Source of the DNA: Limosilactobacillus fastidiosus
GTDB lineage: Bacteria > Bacillota > Bacilli > Lactobacillales > Lactobacillaceae
DNA length: 41,179 nucleotides
NCBI RefSeq assembly: GCF_014145505.1
Contig: NZ_JACIUZ010000003.1
Span: 1-41,179, forward strand
Reading direction: 5' to 3'
Shown: positions 18,143-26,515 of the stretch, piece after piece
Layout: each line of letters opens with the position of its first letter
Numbering within the stretch: the first letter of the stretch is position 1
Translations under genes and position numbers: made by a program
Notes under the pieces: model-generated
Told to the model about the DNA's origin: nothing
Database searches by the model: none
Seen by the model: the letters and a program-made list of their open reading frames with translations, nothing else

Positions 18143-19357
18143 TTACCCAAAGAAGTAAGTATTAAGGTAACCACTAAAAAGTAAGAACGTAAACATTACA
18201 AAGTTAAATGTTACGAAAATGGCAACGCATTCTGTGAACTTGTTATGCGGCATCTTTTTAAGGTGTTTTCGTTTATAGCGTAACCACCAGTCATTAATGA
18301 CAAGCGCAAGTCCATGAAGGAAACCATATAGAATATAATACCATGTAATTCCGTGCCAGAACCCCATTGTTAACATATTAAGCATGTAGGCGGTAGCTGA
18401 CAACGTATTCCGGTTCTTGAACCATCGCTTTTTTGTTGCCATAAAGACAAACCGCATAAAGATGTAATCACGAAACCAAAACGATAAACTAATGTGCCAC
18501 CGATTCCAAAATTCCTTGATGTTCTTCGACTTAAATGGTTGCTTAAAGTTCATTGGCGTCTTAACACCCATAAAGTAACTGATGGCAACCGCAAAGAGGG
18601 AGTATCCCGCAAAGTCAAAGAAGAGGTAAAAACCATAAGTGTACATCACACCAAGCATATTCCAGGAAAGAAAACCATCGCCCATTGCTGCTTGTTCAAA
18701 GTGTGGGTAGAATCGTTGACCGAAGAAGTAGGCAATTACAAATTTATAAAGAAAACCGAGAAATAGGTAAAAGACACCTTTTTCAACTAGTTTTAGGTAA
18801 TCAGATCGTTCAGGTACTTCTTGATAATCCTTAGAAAAACGCCGGTAACGATCAATTGGCCCAGAAGTAATTGTTGGCATGAAAAGCATAAAGCGGATAA
18901 AGTGCCAAGGAGTAATCTCCTTTACCATCCCATCCCGGGTTTCGATAATTGTTCCGACAGCCCTGAATGTAAGATAACTGATCCCAAGAAAACCCAGAAG
19001 TGAGTTATGACCAACCATTGCTGGAGATAATTTAACAACAATAATTGGAATCAGAGAAAGAAATGAGAACAGGTAAAAGATACCTGCTGAATTCTTTGTC
19101 TTTCTGTAATGGTGGTAGTACATCACTAAACACGTTTGATATATTACATACGCAATTAGTGAGAATAACTGTTGCCAACTGGCCCCATCAAACATTAGAA
19201 AGATAAAGATAAAACTAATTAGTGCTTCGTACCACTGGAATCGTTTGCCAAAATAAAGACCAATGCCTAACGGGAGTAAGGCAAGCAATAAGTAAATAAA
19301 GTAATTAGGTGTCCCGTAAGCAGTGAAATTAGGTAAACTTGAAAGCCAATTAATCAT
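18143..19357 (-). CDS. dltB: D-alanyl transfer protein DltB (MBOAT family)
   Basis: 404 residues, polytopic membrane O-acyltransferase that accepts D-Ala from DltC at the cytoplasmic face and passes it outward. The MBOAT signature residues are His335 in MGFWHGITWYY and His288 in FWNRWHISLSFWFRDY; Streptococcus thermophilus DltB has the equivalent His289 and His336. About eleven hydrophobic segments. The start ATG overlaps the dltA stop (ATGA), giving translational coupling. Length is typical. Confidence 0.96.
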   Translation of the reverse strand: MINWLSSLPNFTAYGTPNYFIYLLLALLPLGIGLYFGKRFQWYEALISFIFIFLMFDGASWQQLFSLIAYVIYQTCLVMYYHHYRKTKNSAGIFYLFSFLSLIPIIVVKLSPAMVGHNSLLGFLGISYLTFRAVGTIIETRDGMVKEITPWHFIRFMLFMPTITSGPIDRYRRFSKDYQEVPERSDYLKLVEKGVFYLFLGFLYKFVIAYFFGQRFYPHFEQAAMGDGFLSWNMLGVMYTYGFYLFFDFAGYSLFAVAISYFMGVKTPMNFKQPFKSKNIKEFWNRWHISLSFWFRDYIFMRFVFMATKKRWFKNRNTLSATAYMLNMLTMGFWHGITWYYILYGFLHGLALVINDWWLRYKRKHLKKMPHNKFTECVAIFVTFNFVMFTFLLFSGYLNTYFFG

Positions 19358-20880
19358 TGGTTAGCCTCTTTGATTAATTGTTTAACTGCAATCTTGCCAT
19401 TTGCAGACATAGGGAATGAATCCCGGTAAATAAACTGGGTGGGCATCATGTAAGGCATGATCAATCCCTTAAGACTTGCCCGAATTTCTTTGGTTAGTTG
19501 TTCCTGATCTTTAACTTCTTCTTTAGGGATTACGTAAGCAATCAGGTGAGCAACTTGACCATTCTTATTGTATTTTGGTGCAGCAACCGCTTGTTTGATT
19601 AGTGGGCTCTTCTCAAGACTTGCCCGGACTTCATCAAGTTCAACCCGAAATCCGTGTAGTTTAATTTGAAAATCCATCCGCCCCTTATGGTGAAGAAGAC
19701 CATCTGCATCAAGTGTTCCGGCATCCCCAGTTCGGTAAGCAGGAACGCCATCAAGCTTAAAGAAGGATTTAGCAGTTTTTTCGGGATTGTTCATGTAACC
19801 ACGAGCTACACTATTTCCACTAATAATGATTTCACCTTCTTGACCTGGTTCAGTTAATTGCTTATCACCATTCCAGATAGAAAGTTCTACTCCTGGTTTA
19901 GCGTAACCAACCGGAAGTCGATCGTTATTAGCAATGATTTCTGGTGTAATTTCAATTCCAGAAATTGCCACTGTTGTTTCAGTCGGACCATAAGTGTTGA
20001 AAATCCGTGCGTGAGGGAATCGTTGTTGAAGTGCCTTAGCAGTTTTAACAGTTAGCTCCTCACCACAAAACATAAAAATACTCAAGTTTGGCATTTTATC
20101 TTCATTAAATGCAGGACTTAACATTAACATATCCGCAAATGAAGGTGTCCCAACGAAAACATTTAAATCTAAAGCTGGTAGTGCAGTAAACATCTGCCCA
20201 AAGTTTTCGACTACTGAGTGGGGAAGCGCTTTGATGGTTCCGCCATTCAATAGGGCCGGCAACCAGTACATATTAGATAAGTCAAATGAGTACGGTGGTT
20301 GGCCAAGGAAGTTGGCATGTTCTGGAATATCAAAGTCCGTATCAAGAACCCAGTCAACAAAGGTCTTGAAATTATCATGGCTAACTTCCACTCCTTTAGG
20401 AGAGCCAGTTGTCCCCGACGTGAAGAGGACGTAAGCCAATTCATTTTCGGAAACTGGATTCTTTAGGCTAAATTCTTGTTTTTCTGCCAATATGCTGGCG
20501 AGTTGTTCTTTAGAAACTACTTGAGCATCGAAGTTAAGTTTATCACTTGGAAAATCATCAACAGCGATAATTAATTCTGGCTTAGCTGTATCTAAAATCG
20601 ATTGGATCCGCGGAATAGCGGAATCAGCTGAAACTGGAATGTAAGGGTGTCCCATCTTCAGTGCAGCTAAGAAACTGGTGACCATTTCAACTTGGTGGTC
20701 ACCAAAAACAAGAACTGGACTCTTTGGGGTTAGGCCTTGGTTAGTAAGCCAAGCAGCCAAACTATCGGTATTAACTTTTAACTCACCGTAGCTTGTTTGT
20801 TTCCCCATTTCATCATAAGCAACCCGCGTTGAATTATCCTTGGCGACTTGGTCAAAGACAGTAACGATATTTGTATTCAA
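19354..20880 (-). CDS. dltA: D-alanine--D-alanyl carrier protein ligase DltA
   Basis: Adenylates D-alanine and loads it on DltC. An AMP-forming adenylation-domain protein with the P-loop LFTSGTTGSPKGVE, NTYGPTE, AYRTGDAG and the C-terminal catalytic Lys in SANGKIAVKQL. An ATG at 20946 would lengthen it by 22 residues, running through dltX. The better start is TTG at 20880 (MNTNIVTVFDQVAKD), with GGAGG eight bases upstream. This gives 508 residues, the usual DltA length, and leaves a 16-base gap after dltX. Second gene of the operon. Confidence 0.95.
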   Translation of the reverse strand: MNTNIVTVFDQVAKDNSTRVAYDEMGKQTSYGELKVNTDSLAAWLTNQGLTPKSPVLVFGDHQVEMVTSFLAALKMGHPYIPVSADSAIPRIQSILDTAKPELIIAVDDFPSDKLNFDAQVVSKEQLASILAEKQEFSLKNPVSENELAYVLFTSGTTGSPKGVEVSHDNFKTFVDWVLDTDFDIPEHANFLGQPPYSFDLSNMYWLPALLNGGTIKALPHSVVENFGQMFTALPALDLNVFVGTPSFADMLMLSPAFNEDKMPNLSIFMFCGEELTVKTAKALQQRFPHARIFNTYGPTETTVAISGIEITPEIIANNDRLPVGYAKPGVELSIWNGDKQLTEPGQEGEIIISGNSVARGYMNNPEKTAKSFFKLDGVPAYRTGDAGTLDADGLLHHKGRMDFQIKLHGFRVELDEVRASLEKSPLIKQAVAAPKYNKNGQVAHLIAYVIPKEEVKDQEQLTKEIRASLKGLIMPYMMPTQFIYRDSFPMSANGKIAVKQLIKEANQ

Positions 20881-20896
20881 TTCTATTTCCTCCACA

Positions 20897-21040
20897 TTAG
20901 AATTCATTGTAAATGAACGGTTCTTGACCTGCTCCATAATAACCATATAAATAGATTAACAGGAGAATAACGATAAAGTAGAATACCGTTTTTAAGATGA
21001 ATGTTAGTGCGGGATGATTCTTAATACTTTTACTAAAGAT
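20897..21040 (-). CDS. dltX: DltX, small membrane protein of the dlt operon, apparent AUC start
   Basis: 47 codons ending in YGYYGAGQEPFIYNEF, the conserved C-terminus of DltX. One membrane helix (about residues 12-32, LTFILKTVFYFIVILLLIYL). DltX is the short protein at the head of dlt operons, needed for teichoic acid D-alanylation. No in-frame ATG, GTG or TTG exists between the ribosome binding site and the helix. The good Shine-Dalgarno AAAGGAG (minus strand) is followed nine bases later by ATC, in frame, as the likely start, giving (M)FSKSIKNHPALTF. A frameshift or an AUU start further in (codon 6, without binding site) are alternatives. It sits directly before dltA. Confidence 0.82.
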   Translation of the reverse strand: MFSKSIKNHPALTFILKTVFYFIVILLLIYLYGYYGAGQEPFIYNEF

Positions 21041-21288
21041 TACGAATCGCTCCTTTCGCTTATAAAAAGCAATTGTAACATAGTGATTTTAGCTCGCTAT
21101 GGTAGATTAGTTAATTATTAACGCAAAAATTTAAGATATTTATAATTAAATTTTCACACCTACTTATTATAGATAATTTGCGTTAAGGTTCAAAGTAAAA
21201 TAATGTAATCTTGCGAATTATTATTTGTTTGTGCGAAAATGGTAATTCAATATAATATAAGAAACAAAATTTTAAGTTATAAGGGGTC
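21041..21288. other. Divergent intergenic region between dltX and acpS
   Basis: About 250 AT-rich bases. On the minus strand TTAACT, 17 bases, TAAAAT (centred near 21095) could be a weak dlt promoter. On the plus strand TATAAT at 21250-21255 could serve acpS. No regulatory protein site is recognised. Confidence 0.4.
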
Positions 21289-21294
21289 ATGACA

Positions 21295-21657
21295 GTGATT
21301 AAAGGGATTGGGATCGATATTACTGAGATCGAGCGAATTCAAGAGATGATTCAAAAACACCCCCAATTTGTTATTAAAATACTGACGCCAGCGGAAAGAG
21401 CTCAGTATGGAAAAATGGGAGGTCAACGAGCTGTTGAATATTTAGCCGGTCGGTGGTCATTAAAAGAGTCTTTTTCTAAGGCATATGGGACCGGAATTGG
21501 TAGCGCAGTCGGCTTTCAAGATATTGAAATAGTAGATAATCAGCTGGGTGCCCCGATTGTTACGCATGCCCCGTTTAATGGGAGGGTGCATGCTTCGGTT
21601 AGTCATACTGCGGTAAATGTCATGACAGAGATTATTTTGGAGGAAAAAGATGATTAG
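21295..21657 (+). CDS. acpS: Holo-[acyl-carrier-protein] synthase
   Basis: Transfers 4'-phosphopantetheine from CoA to carrier proteins; likely targets include fatty-acid ACP and probably DltC next door. 120 residues with the two conserved motifs: GIGIDITEIERI near the N-terminus and AGRWSLKESFSKAYGTGIG. The ATG at 21289 is only two bases from AAGGGG, while the GTG at 21295 is eight bases from it, so GTG is preferred. The stop overlaps the alr start by 8 bases, making an acpS-alr operon, the same pair as in B. subtilis. Confidence 0.94.
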   Translation: MIKGIGIDITEIERIQEMIQKHPQFVIKILTPAERAQYGKMGGQRAVEYLAGRWSLKESFSKAYGTGIGSAVGFQDIEIVDNQLGAPIVTHAPFNGRVHASVSHTAVNVMTEIILEEKDD

Positions 21658-22774
21658 TGGACGTTTACGTGATACAAACTTAATCGTTGATTTAGGAGCA
21701 ATTAAACATAATATTAATGAACAGAAAAAGTGGTTAGCCCCAGATAGTAGGATTTTAGCGGTTGTAAAAGCAAATGCTTATGGTAATGGTCTTGTTCCGG
21801 TAGCAAAAACAGCAATTGCTGCTGGTGTAACTGGTGCTTGTGTTGCGATTCTTGATGAAGCGCTTGAACTACGAGATAATGGAATTACGGCAATGATTTT
21901 AGTTCTTGGGATAACGCCAATTAAAAATGCCCATATTGCTGCAGAAGCTGGTGTGTCGTTAACGGTTGGTTCTTTAGATTGGCTAAAAGCATACCACCAA
22001 ATGGCGCAGATCCAGCATTGGACAAAACCATTGAAGGTTCACTTAGGAATCGATTCTGGAATGGGCCGAATTGGTTTTACGACTGTCGATGACTTTAATG
22101 AGGCGGTTGCTTTTCTTCGTAAGTATCCTGAATTCGAATTTGAAGGGATGTTCACTCACTTTGCAACGGCGGATAGCGCTGATGATGGTTATTTTAATAA
22201 GCAGGTTAATAAGTGGGAACAGTTTGTAAATAGTTTAGGTGTATTACCACCATTTGTTCACATGGCTAACTCTGCAACCGGGATGTGGCACCGCGATAAG
22301 ATTACGGCAAATACCGTAAGAATGGGCATTTCTATGTATGGGCAAAATCCATCCGGTCGAGAATTAACTCCAACATTAGATTTGAAACCGGTTGAACAAT
22401 TAGTTACTAGTATTAGTTTTGTAAAAAAACTTCGTGCAGGTGAATCAGTGAGTTATGGTGCAACCTACACTGCAAAAGAAGATGAGTGGTTAGCGACCTT
22501 GCCAATTGGTTATGCTGATGGTTATCCACGGTGCATGACGGGATACAAGGTCTTAATTGACGGTGAATTTTGTGATATTGCTGGTCGGGTCTGCATGGAT
22601 CAGATGATGGTTCGGCTGCCTAAGCATTACCCTGTAGGCACAAAGGTAGTTTTGCTAGGGCGTTCGGGAAATAATGAAATTACTGCCAACGATCTGGCTG
22701 ACCAGGCAGGAACAATTAATTACGAAATCATGACGAACATTAGTAACCGGGTTCACCGGATTTATATTGATTAA
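21650..22774 (+). CDS. alr: Alanine racemase
   Basis: PLP enzyme making D-alanine for peptidoglycan (MurF substrate, via Ddl) and for DltA. 374 residues. The PLP Lys40 lies in VVKANAYGNG; the catalytic Tyr is in SYGATYTAKE; GYADGYPR and the substrate-carboxylate region RVCMDQMMV are typical. Fold type III barrel plus C-terminal beta domain. ATG overlaps the acpS end and is preceded by GGAGG (GAGGAAAAAG) inside acpS. The next gene is under a separate promoter starting five bases after this stop. Confidence 0.96.
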   Translation: MISGRLRDTNLIVDLGAIKHNINEQKKWLAPDSRILAVVKANAYGNGLVPVAKTAIAAGVTGACVAILDEALELRDNGITAMILVLGITPIKNAHIAAEAGVSLTVGSLDWLKAYHQMAQIQHWTKPLKVHLGIDSGMGRIGFTTVDDFNEAVAFLRKYPEFEFEGMFTHFATADSADDGYFNKQVNKWEQFVNSLGVLPPFVHMANSATGMWHRDKITANTVRMGISMYGQNPSGRELTPTLDLKPVEQLVTSISFVKKLRAGESVSYGATYTAKEDEWLATLPIGYADGYPRCMTGYKVLIDGEFCDIAGRVCMDQMMVRLPKHYPVGTKVVLLGRSGNNEITANDLADQAGTINYEIMTNISNRVHRIYID

Positions 22775-22778
22775 TCCC

Positions 22779-22806
22779 TTGACATTAATAATCCATCTGC
22801 TATAAT
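22779..22806 (+). promoter_or_regulatory. codBA promoter
   Basis: Perfect TTGACA (22779-22784), 16-base spacer, perfect TATAAT (22801-22806). A strong promoter placed before a PyrR-type leader. Confidence 0.88.
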
Positions 22807-22821
22807 TTCATGTAATCTAGA

Positions 22822-22861
22822 GGTCCTTTAATGTAGCCCCGTGAGACTACGAAAGACTACC
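22822..22861 (+). promoter_or_regulatory. PyrR-binding loop in the codBA leader
   Basis: The RNA folds as GGTCCTTT-AAT-GTAG-CCCCGTGAGA-CTAC-G-AAAG-ACTACC. The terminal loop CCCCGTGAGACTAC matches the PyrR consensus (ARUCCNGNGAGGYU) closely, and the CTTT/AAAG lower stem with the purine bulge is standard. PyrR bound to UMP would stabilise this stem and favour the downstream terminator. Confidence 0.75.
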
Positions 22862-22904
22862 GAATAAGTAAGTAGTGATCCATAGTCGATCACACGAATT
22901 GGCT

Positions 22905-22943
22905 AGCCTTGAGTTCTTTACGGGACTTAAGGCTATTTTTTAT
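22905..22943 (+). terminator. Attenuator terminator of the codBA leader
   Basis: AGCCTTGAGTTC (22905-22916) pairs with GGACTTAAGGCT (22923-22934), 12 pairs with two G-U, then ATTTTTTATT. It ends just before the codB ribosome binding site (AGGAGG, 22945-22950). Confidence 0.82.
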
Positions 22944-22957
22944 TAGGAGGAACGATT

Positions 22958-24334
22958 GTGGAAGATAAACAACACACGCCAATCTTAAGCATCCCGATGA
23001 AAAGTCGGCGAACAACCCGGTGGGATATGTTTGCAACCTGGGTTGGAGCAAACGCAAATAACGGAACGTGGTTTGTTGGGGGTGTTCTGGCAGCCTGTGG
23101 ATTTGTCGTAGCGATGAAAGTCCTAGTTCTTTCATCAGCCTTATCGTATGTTTTCTTAAGTTTGATTGGGTACATCGGTTATAAAACCGGTGTTTCAACG
23201 ATGGCAGTTAGCCGAGCATCATTCGGGGAACGTGGTAGTTATCTGCCCTCATTAGTTAACATTACCCAGTTTATCGGTTGGACGGCAGTTAATACTTTTA
23301 TTGCTGCTCAATCGGTTAGCCTTCTTTTTCACCAACTACTTCATTGGCCACTTTGGGGACAGCCCGGTGGTGATAAGGGCTTGGTTGTGGGGATCTTAAT
23401 TATGAGCGTCCTTCACATTCTCAGTGTTTCAAGTGGTTCCCGTTCAGTTCAATTGATTGAACGAATTGGGATTATCCTTGTCTTTATCTTTGTGATTTGG
23501 GAATCTGTTGCTGTTTTTAAGACTGTTTCGATGAACCAAATTATTGATTGGCACGTTCCTGCTAATGCAAGAATGGCTACAGGGGCAGCGATTGATTATG
23601 TTGCTGCTTTTAACTTAGCCTGGGTGACTGCTGGGGCCGACTTTACCCGGTTTACTTCAATTAAAAATAATGCAATTCATACACCATTTTGGGGAGCCTT
23701 GATTGGAGTCGTATGGTTTGCCTTCATTGGTTTGATTTCTACGATTAGTATTGCAATCTCAAGTGGCGTCTACAATGCAAATAATTCAGATCCATCAACG
23801 ATTGCAAGCAAACTTGGTCTTGGTGTAGTTGCCTTCTTGGTAATTATCTTGACTTCAATGACTGCTAATGCGGTTAACCTCCTTGCTGCTGGTTCAGCTT
23901 TATCCAATATTTTTATCCGCCTTCGTTTGAAGTATTCATTATGGATTGTGGTTCTCCTAGCAACGGTGGTAACTTTCATCCCAATGTTTATTGGTAGTTT
24001 CTTGGATACTTTTGAATCCTTCCTTGATTACGTTGGAATGGTTCTGGGACCAACAATTGCCATTATTTGCACTGACTTCTACATTCGCGCGCACCGTCAC
24101 TATGATGTTAAGCAGCTCGGGTTAATTAATGGTAAGTACTGGTACCACCACGGAATTAATTGGATTGCATACCTCGTCTTTGCCTTAGGGGTTGCATTCT
24201 TTATTGCAGTTCACCAGATGCCAATTTTTGTGAACACAGTCGGCGCAACTTTTGTTGATATGGTTTTAAGCGGATTACTTTACTACATTTTGATGGCCAT
24301 TTACGACCGGAAAGGAGCACGTCATGCTAATTAA
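22958..24334 (+). CDS. codB: Cytosine permease (NCS1 family)
   Basis: 458 residues, about twelve membrane segments. An early conserved region, RTTRWDMFATWVGANANNGTWFVGG, corresponds to the NCS1 substrate- and Na-site helix, and FNLAWVTAGADFTRFT is also typical. It imports cytosine with an ion. Starts with GTG seven bases after AGGAGG. The codA ATG lies 11 bases inside its 3' end, so uptake and deamination are translationally coupled. Control is predicted by the PyrR-type attenuator upstream. Other purine/hydantoin NCS1 substrates are possible from sequence alone, but the codA partner makes cytosine the best call. Confidence 0.92.
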   Translation: MEDKQHTPILSIPMKSRRTTRWDMFATWVGANANNGTWFVGGVLAACGFVVAMKVLVLSSALSYVFLSLIGYIGYKTGVSTMAVSRASFGERGSYLPSLVNITQFIGWTAVNTFIAAQSVSLLFHQLLHWPLWGQPGGDKGLVVGILIMSVLHILSVSSGSRSVQLIERIGIILVFIFVIWESVAVFKTVSMNQIIDWHVPANARMATGAAIDYVAAFNLAWVTAGADFTRFTSIKNNAIHTPFWGALIGVVWFAFIGLISTISIAISSGVYNANNSDPSTIASKLGLGVVAFLVIILTSMTANAVNLLAAGSALSNIFIRLRLKYSLWIVVLLATVVTFIPMFIGSFLDTFESFLDYVGMVLGPTIAIICTDFYIRAHRHYDVKQLGLINGKYWYHHGINWIAYLVFALGVAFFIAVHQMPIFVNTVGATFVDMVLSGLLYYILMAIYDRKGARHAN

Positions 24335-25562
24335 AGATGTTCATGTTGATAACGAAGAAGGACTAAAAGATGTTCGGGTTACTGATGGTCGGTTTACTGA
24401 AATTGCAACAGAAATTATGCCACGTGAAGGTGAACAAGTAATTGAAGGTAATGAAGCATTAATGTTACCACCATTTGTTGATTCCCACGTTCACCTTGAC
24501 GCGACCTTGACTGCCGGTGAACCCGAATGGAACGAAACGGGGACACTATTTGATGGAATCCGTATTTGGAGTGAACGAAAGCAGGATCTCTCGATTGAGG
24601 ATGTTAAAAAACGGGCAAAGGCAACCATTAAAAACATGGTTGGTCATGGTATTCAGCACATTCGGAGCCATGTTGACGTAACTGATCCCCATTTGATTGC
24701 TGCTCAGGCATTGCTCGAATTACGAGAAGAATTAAAAGATCAAATTGATTTGCAATTAGTTGCCTTTCCTCAAGAAGGAATTCTTAGCTTCCCTCATGGT
24801 CGTGAATTAATGGAGCAAGCAGTTAAGGAAGGACTCGACGTTGTTGGTGGGATTCCTCATTTTGAATTTACCACCGAGTATGGTTGGCAATCAGTCCACT
24901 TCCTGATGAAGCTGGCTGATCACTACGACCGCCTGGTTGATGTTCACTGTGATGAAATCGATGACCCGGCTTCACGTAACCTTGAAGTTTTGGCTACTGA
25001 AGCCTATGAACGAGGAATGAAGGATCGGGTGACTGCTAGTCATACTACCGCGATGGGCTCGTACAACGATGCTTATACTTATAAGTTATTCCGTCTGTTA
25101 AAGATGAGTGAGATTAACTTTGTGGCTAATCCATTGGTCAACATCCATTTGGGTGGTCGATTTGATACTTATCCAAAACGGCGGGGAATAACTCGGGTAA
25201 AGGAATTAAACGAGGCGGGGATGAATGTTTCCTTTGGTGAGGATGATGTTCAAGATCCATGGAACCCACTTGGTAATGGGAATATGCTTGATGCAGTAAC
25301 GATGGGTGTTTATGCAGGGCATTTAATGGGTTACCATCAACTTCAAGATGCCTTTAAGTTTGTTACTTATAATGGAGCCAAAACGCTTCATATTACTGAT
25401 AAATATGGAATTGAGGTTGGCAAACCAGCAAACTTTATTTTGCTAAATGCTCCTGATTTCTACAATGCCTTAAATAAGCATGTTGAAGTATTAGCTAACG
25501 TCCGTCACGGAAAAATTCTTGCTCAGACTAAACCAGCAGAAACGTGGGTAAATCTAGATTAA
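24324..25562 (+). CDS. codA: Cytosine deaminase
   Basis: Deaminates cytosine to uracil, feeding UMP salvage. 412 residues of the amidohydrolase superfamily. Metal site HVHLD (His55, His57), GTLFDGIRIWSERK, AFPQEGI, VDVHCDEIDD, TASHTTAMGSYN, FVANPLVNIHLGGRFDTYPKRRGITRVKE and FGEDDVQDPW follow E. coli CodA closely. The latter differs by Glu for His just before the Asp-Asp pair (FGHDD in E. coli). ATG has AAAGGAG eight bases upstream within codB. A strong convergent terminator follows. Predicted to be repressed when UMP is high, by the leader attenuator. Confidence 0.96.
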   Translation: MLIKDVHVDNEEGLKDVRVTDGRFTEIATEIMPREGEQVIEGNEALMLPPFVDSHVHLDATLTAGEPEWNETGTLFDGIRIWSERKQDLSIEDVKKRAKATIKNMVGHGIQHIRSHVDVTDPHLIAAQALLELREELKDQIDLQLVAFPQEGILSFPHGRELMEQAVKEGLDVVGGIPHFEFTTEYGWQSVHFLMKLADHYDRLVDVHCDEIDDPASRNLEVLATEAYERGMKDRVTASHTTAMGSYNDAYTYKLFRLLKMSEINFVANPLVNIHLGGRFDTYPKRRGITRVKELNEAGMNVSFGEDDVQDPWNPLGNGNMLDAVTMGVYAGHLMGYHQLQDAFKFVTYNGAKTLHITDKYGIEVGKPANFILLNAPDFYNALNKHVEVLANVRHGKILAQTKPAETWVNLD

Positions 25563-25613
25563 AAAATACGCAGGAAATTAGCCATTTTGAAGGTTGATTT
25601 CCTGCGTATTTTT
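25562..25613. terminator. Bidirectional terminator between codA and the CBS-ACT gene
   Basis: AAAAATACGCAGGAAAT (25562-25578) and its complement (25597-25613) form 17 perfect pairs with A and T runs at both ends. The last bases overlap both flanking stop codons. Confidence 0.9.
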
Positions 25614-26247
25614 ATGCTTTATGTAAGTCTTCAATTTCAGTTACTTCAAAGCCTTTCTTTGTTAATCGACGAACGATCCGTTCCATCCGGTCATGATCGA
25701 CATCGGTTGGTAAGGTAAAAAGAACCTGTTTTACTGACGAATGGTCAGGATCTAATGAGATGACGTTAACAATTTGACAGAACCGCGTAATTTCTTTAGC
25801 GGCATTCATTAAGGCCCCCCGTTCGTCATGGGCAACAACTGTTAAGACGTAACTTCCGTTATTAACATTCCAGCCCGCGGCGAGCATCCGGAGTAAACGA
25901 TTATGAGTGAGGATACCATAAAATTGGTTGTTTTCGTCTAAAACAGCGATGTACGGCAAATCGCGAATTGCGAAGAATACGGAGAAGAAAGCAGCGTTAA
26001 TTGAAACAAACTTAGTGGAATTTTTAAGAAGCGAAGTTACGGGAAGAGTCATATCACCATTGCGTGACTTATGACGGTAAATATGCATCTTGTAGATATT
26101 ACCCCGAAAAATTTTTCCTGATTTATCTAAAATAGGGACACACCGGTAACCGGTATTTTCAAGAACTGTTAATGCTTCCTGTAAGGTCGCATTTTCAGGG
26201 AGTGTTGTAAGTTCTTCTTTCTTTTTAATGAGCGAACTGAAAATCAT
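25612..26247 (-). CDS. CBS-pair plus ACT-like domain protein (CbpA-like)
   Basis: 211 residues. Two CBS motifs (about 8-65 and 75-135) are followed by a C-terminal ACT-like domain (about 140-208; LTVVAHDERGALMNAAKEITRF). CBS pairs bind adenine nucleotides; ACT domains bind small ligands. The CBS-ACT arrangement resembles the c-di-AMP-binding protein CbpA of Listeria, but ligand identity cannot be seen here. Cytoplasmic, no membrane segment. Monocistronic, convergent with codA. The ATG at 26247 follows AAAGGAAG on the minus strand. Confidence 0.78.
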   Translation of the reverse strand: MIFSSLIKKKEELTTLPENATLQEALTVLENTGYRCVPILDKSGKIFRGNIYKMHIYRHKSRNGDMTLPVTSLLKNSTKFVSINAAFFSVFFAIRDLPYIAVLDENNQFYGILTHNRLLRMLAAGWNVNNGSYVLTVVAHDERGALMNAAKEITRFCQIVNVISLDPDHSSVKQVLFTLPTDVDHDRMERIVRRLTKKGFEVTEIEDLHKA

Positions 26248-26406
26248 AATGTTCTTCCTTTACTACAAACGTTTTAGTGCATAAAACATCATAACACATT
26301 ATCTTTACTTATATTAGAACAAGATGAGAGAATCAAGAATAATTAATGTAATAATATCGAGAATGATAATCAACGTGAATCGTTTTAGTTTTAGTCATAG
26401 CTACGG

Positions 26407-26485
26407 TATAATAACATGCAGATAATTTTACATCAGAATTAGATGAAATAAATAAGCACGGGGCTGCAAGTAAGGCGGCCTTTTT
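26407..26485 (+). promoter_or_regulatory. Probable pth promoter and leader hairpin
   Basis: TATAAT at 26407-26412 (no clear -35) is followed about 50 bases later by a hairpin, GGCTGC (26462-26467) with GCGGCC (26475-26480), then TTTTT (26481-26485). It looks like a small intrinsic terminator in the pth 5' leader. The stem is only six pairs plus wobbles, so termination would be partial. Confidence 0.45.
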
Positions 26486-26515
26486 GCATTTCACTTAGAG
26501 GGGGACGAATAAATA

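Noticed and set aside
22890-23198. 102-codon minus-strand frame at the codB leader
   Set aside because: Antisense to the start of codB and to the attenuator; no start signals.
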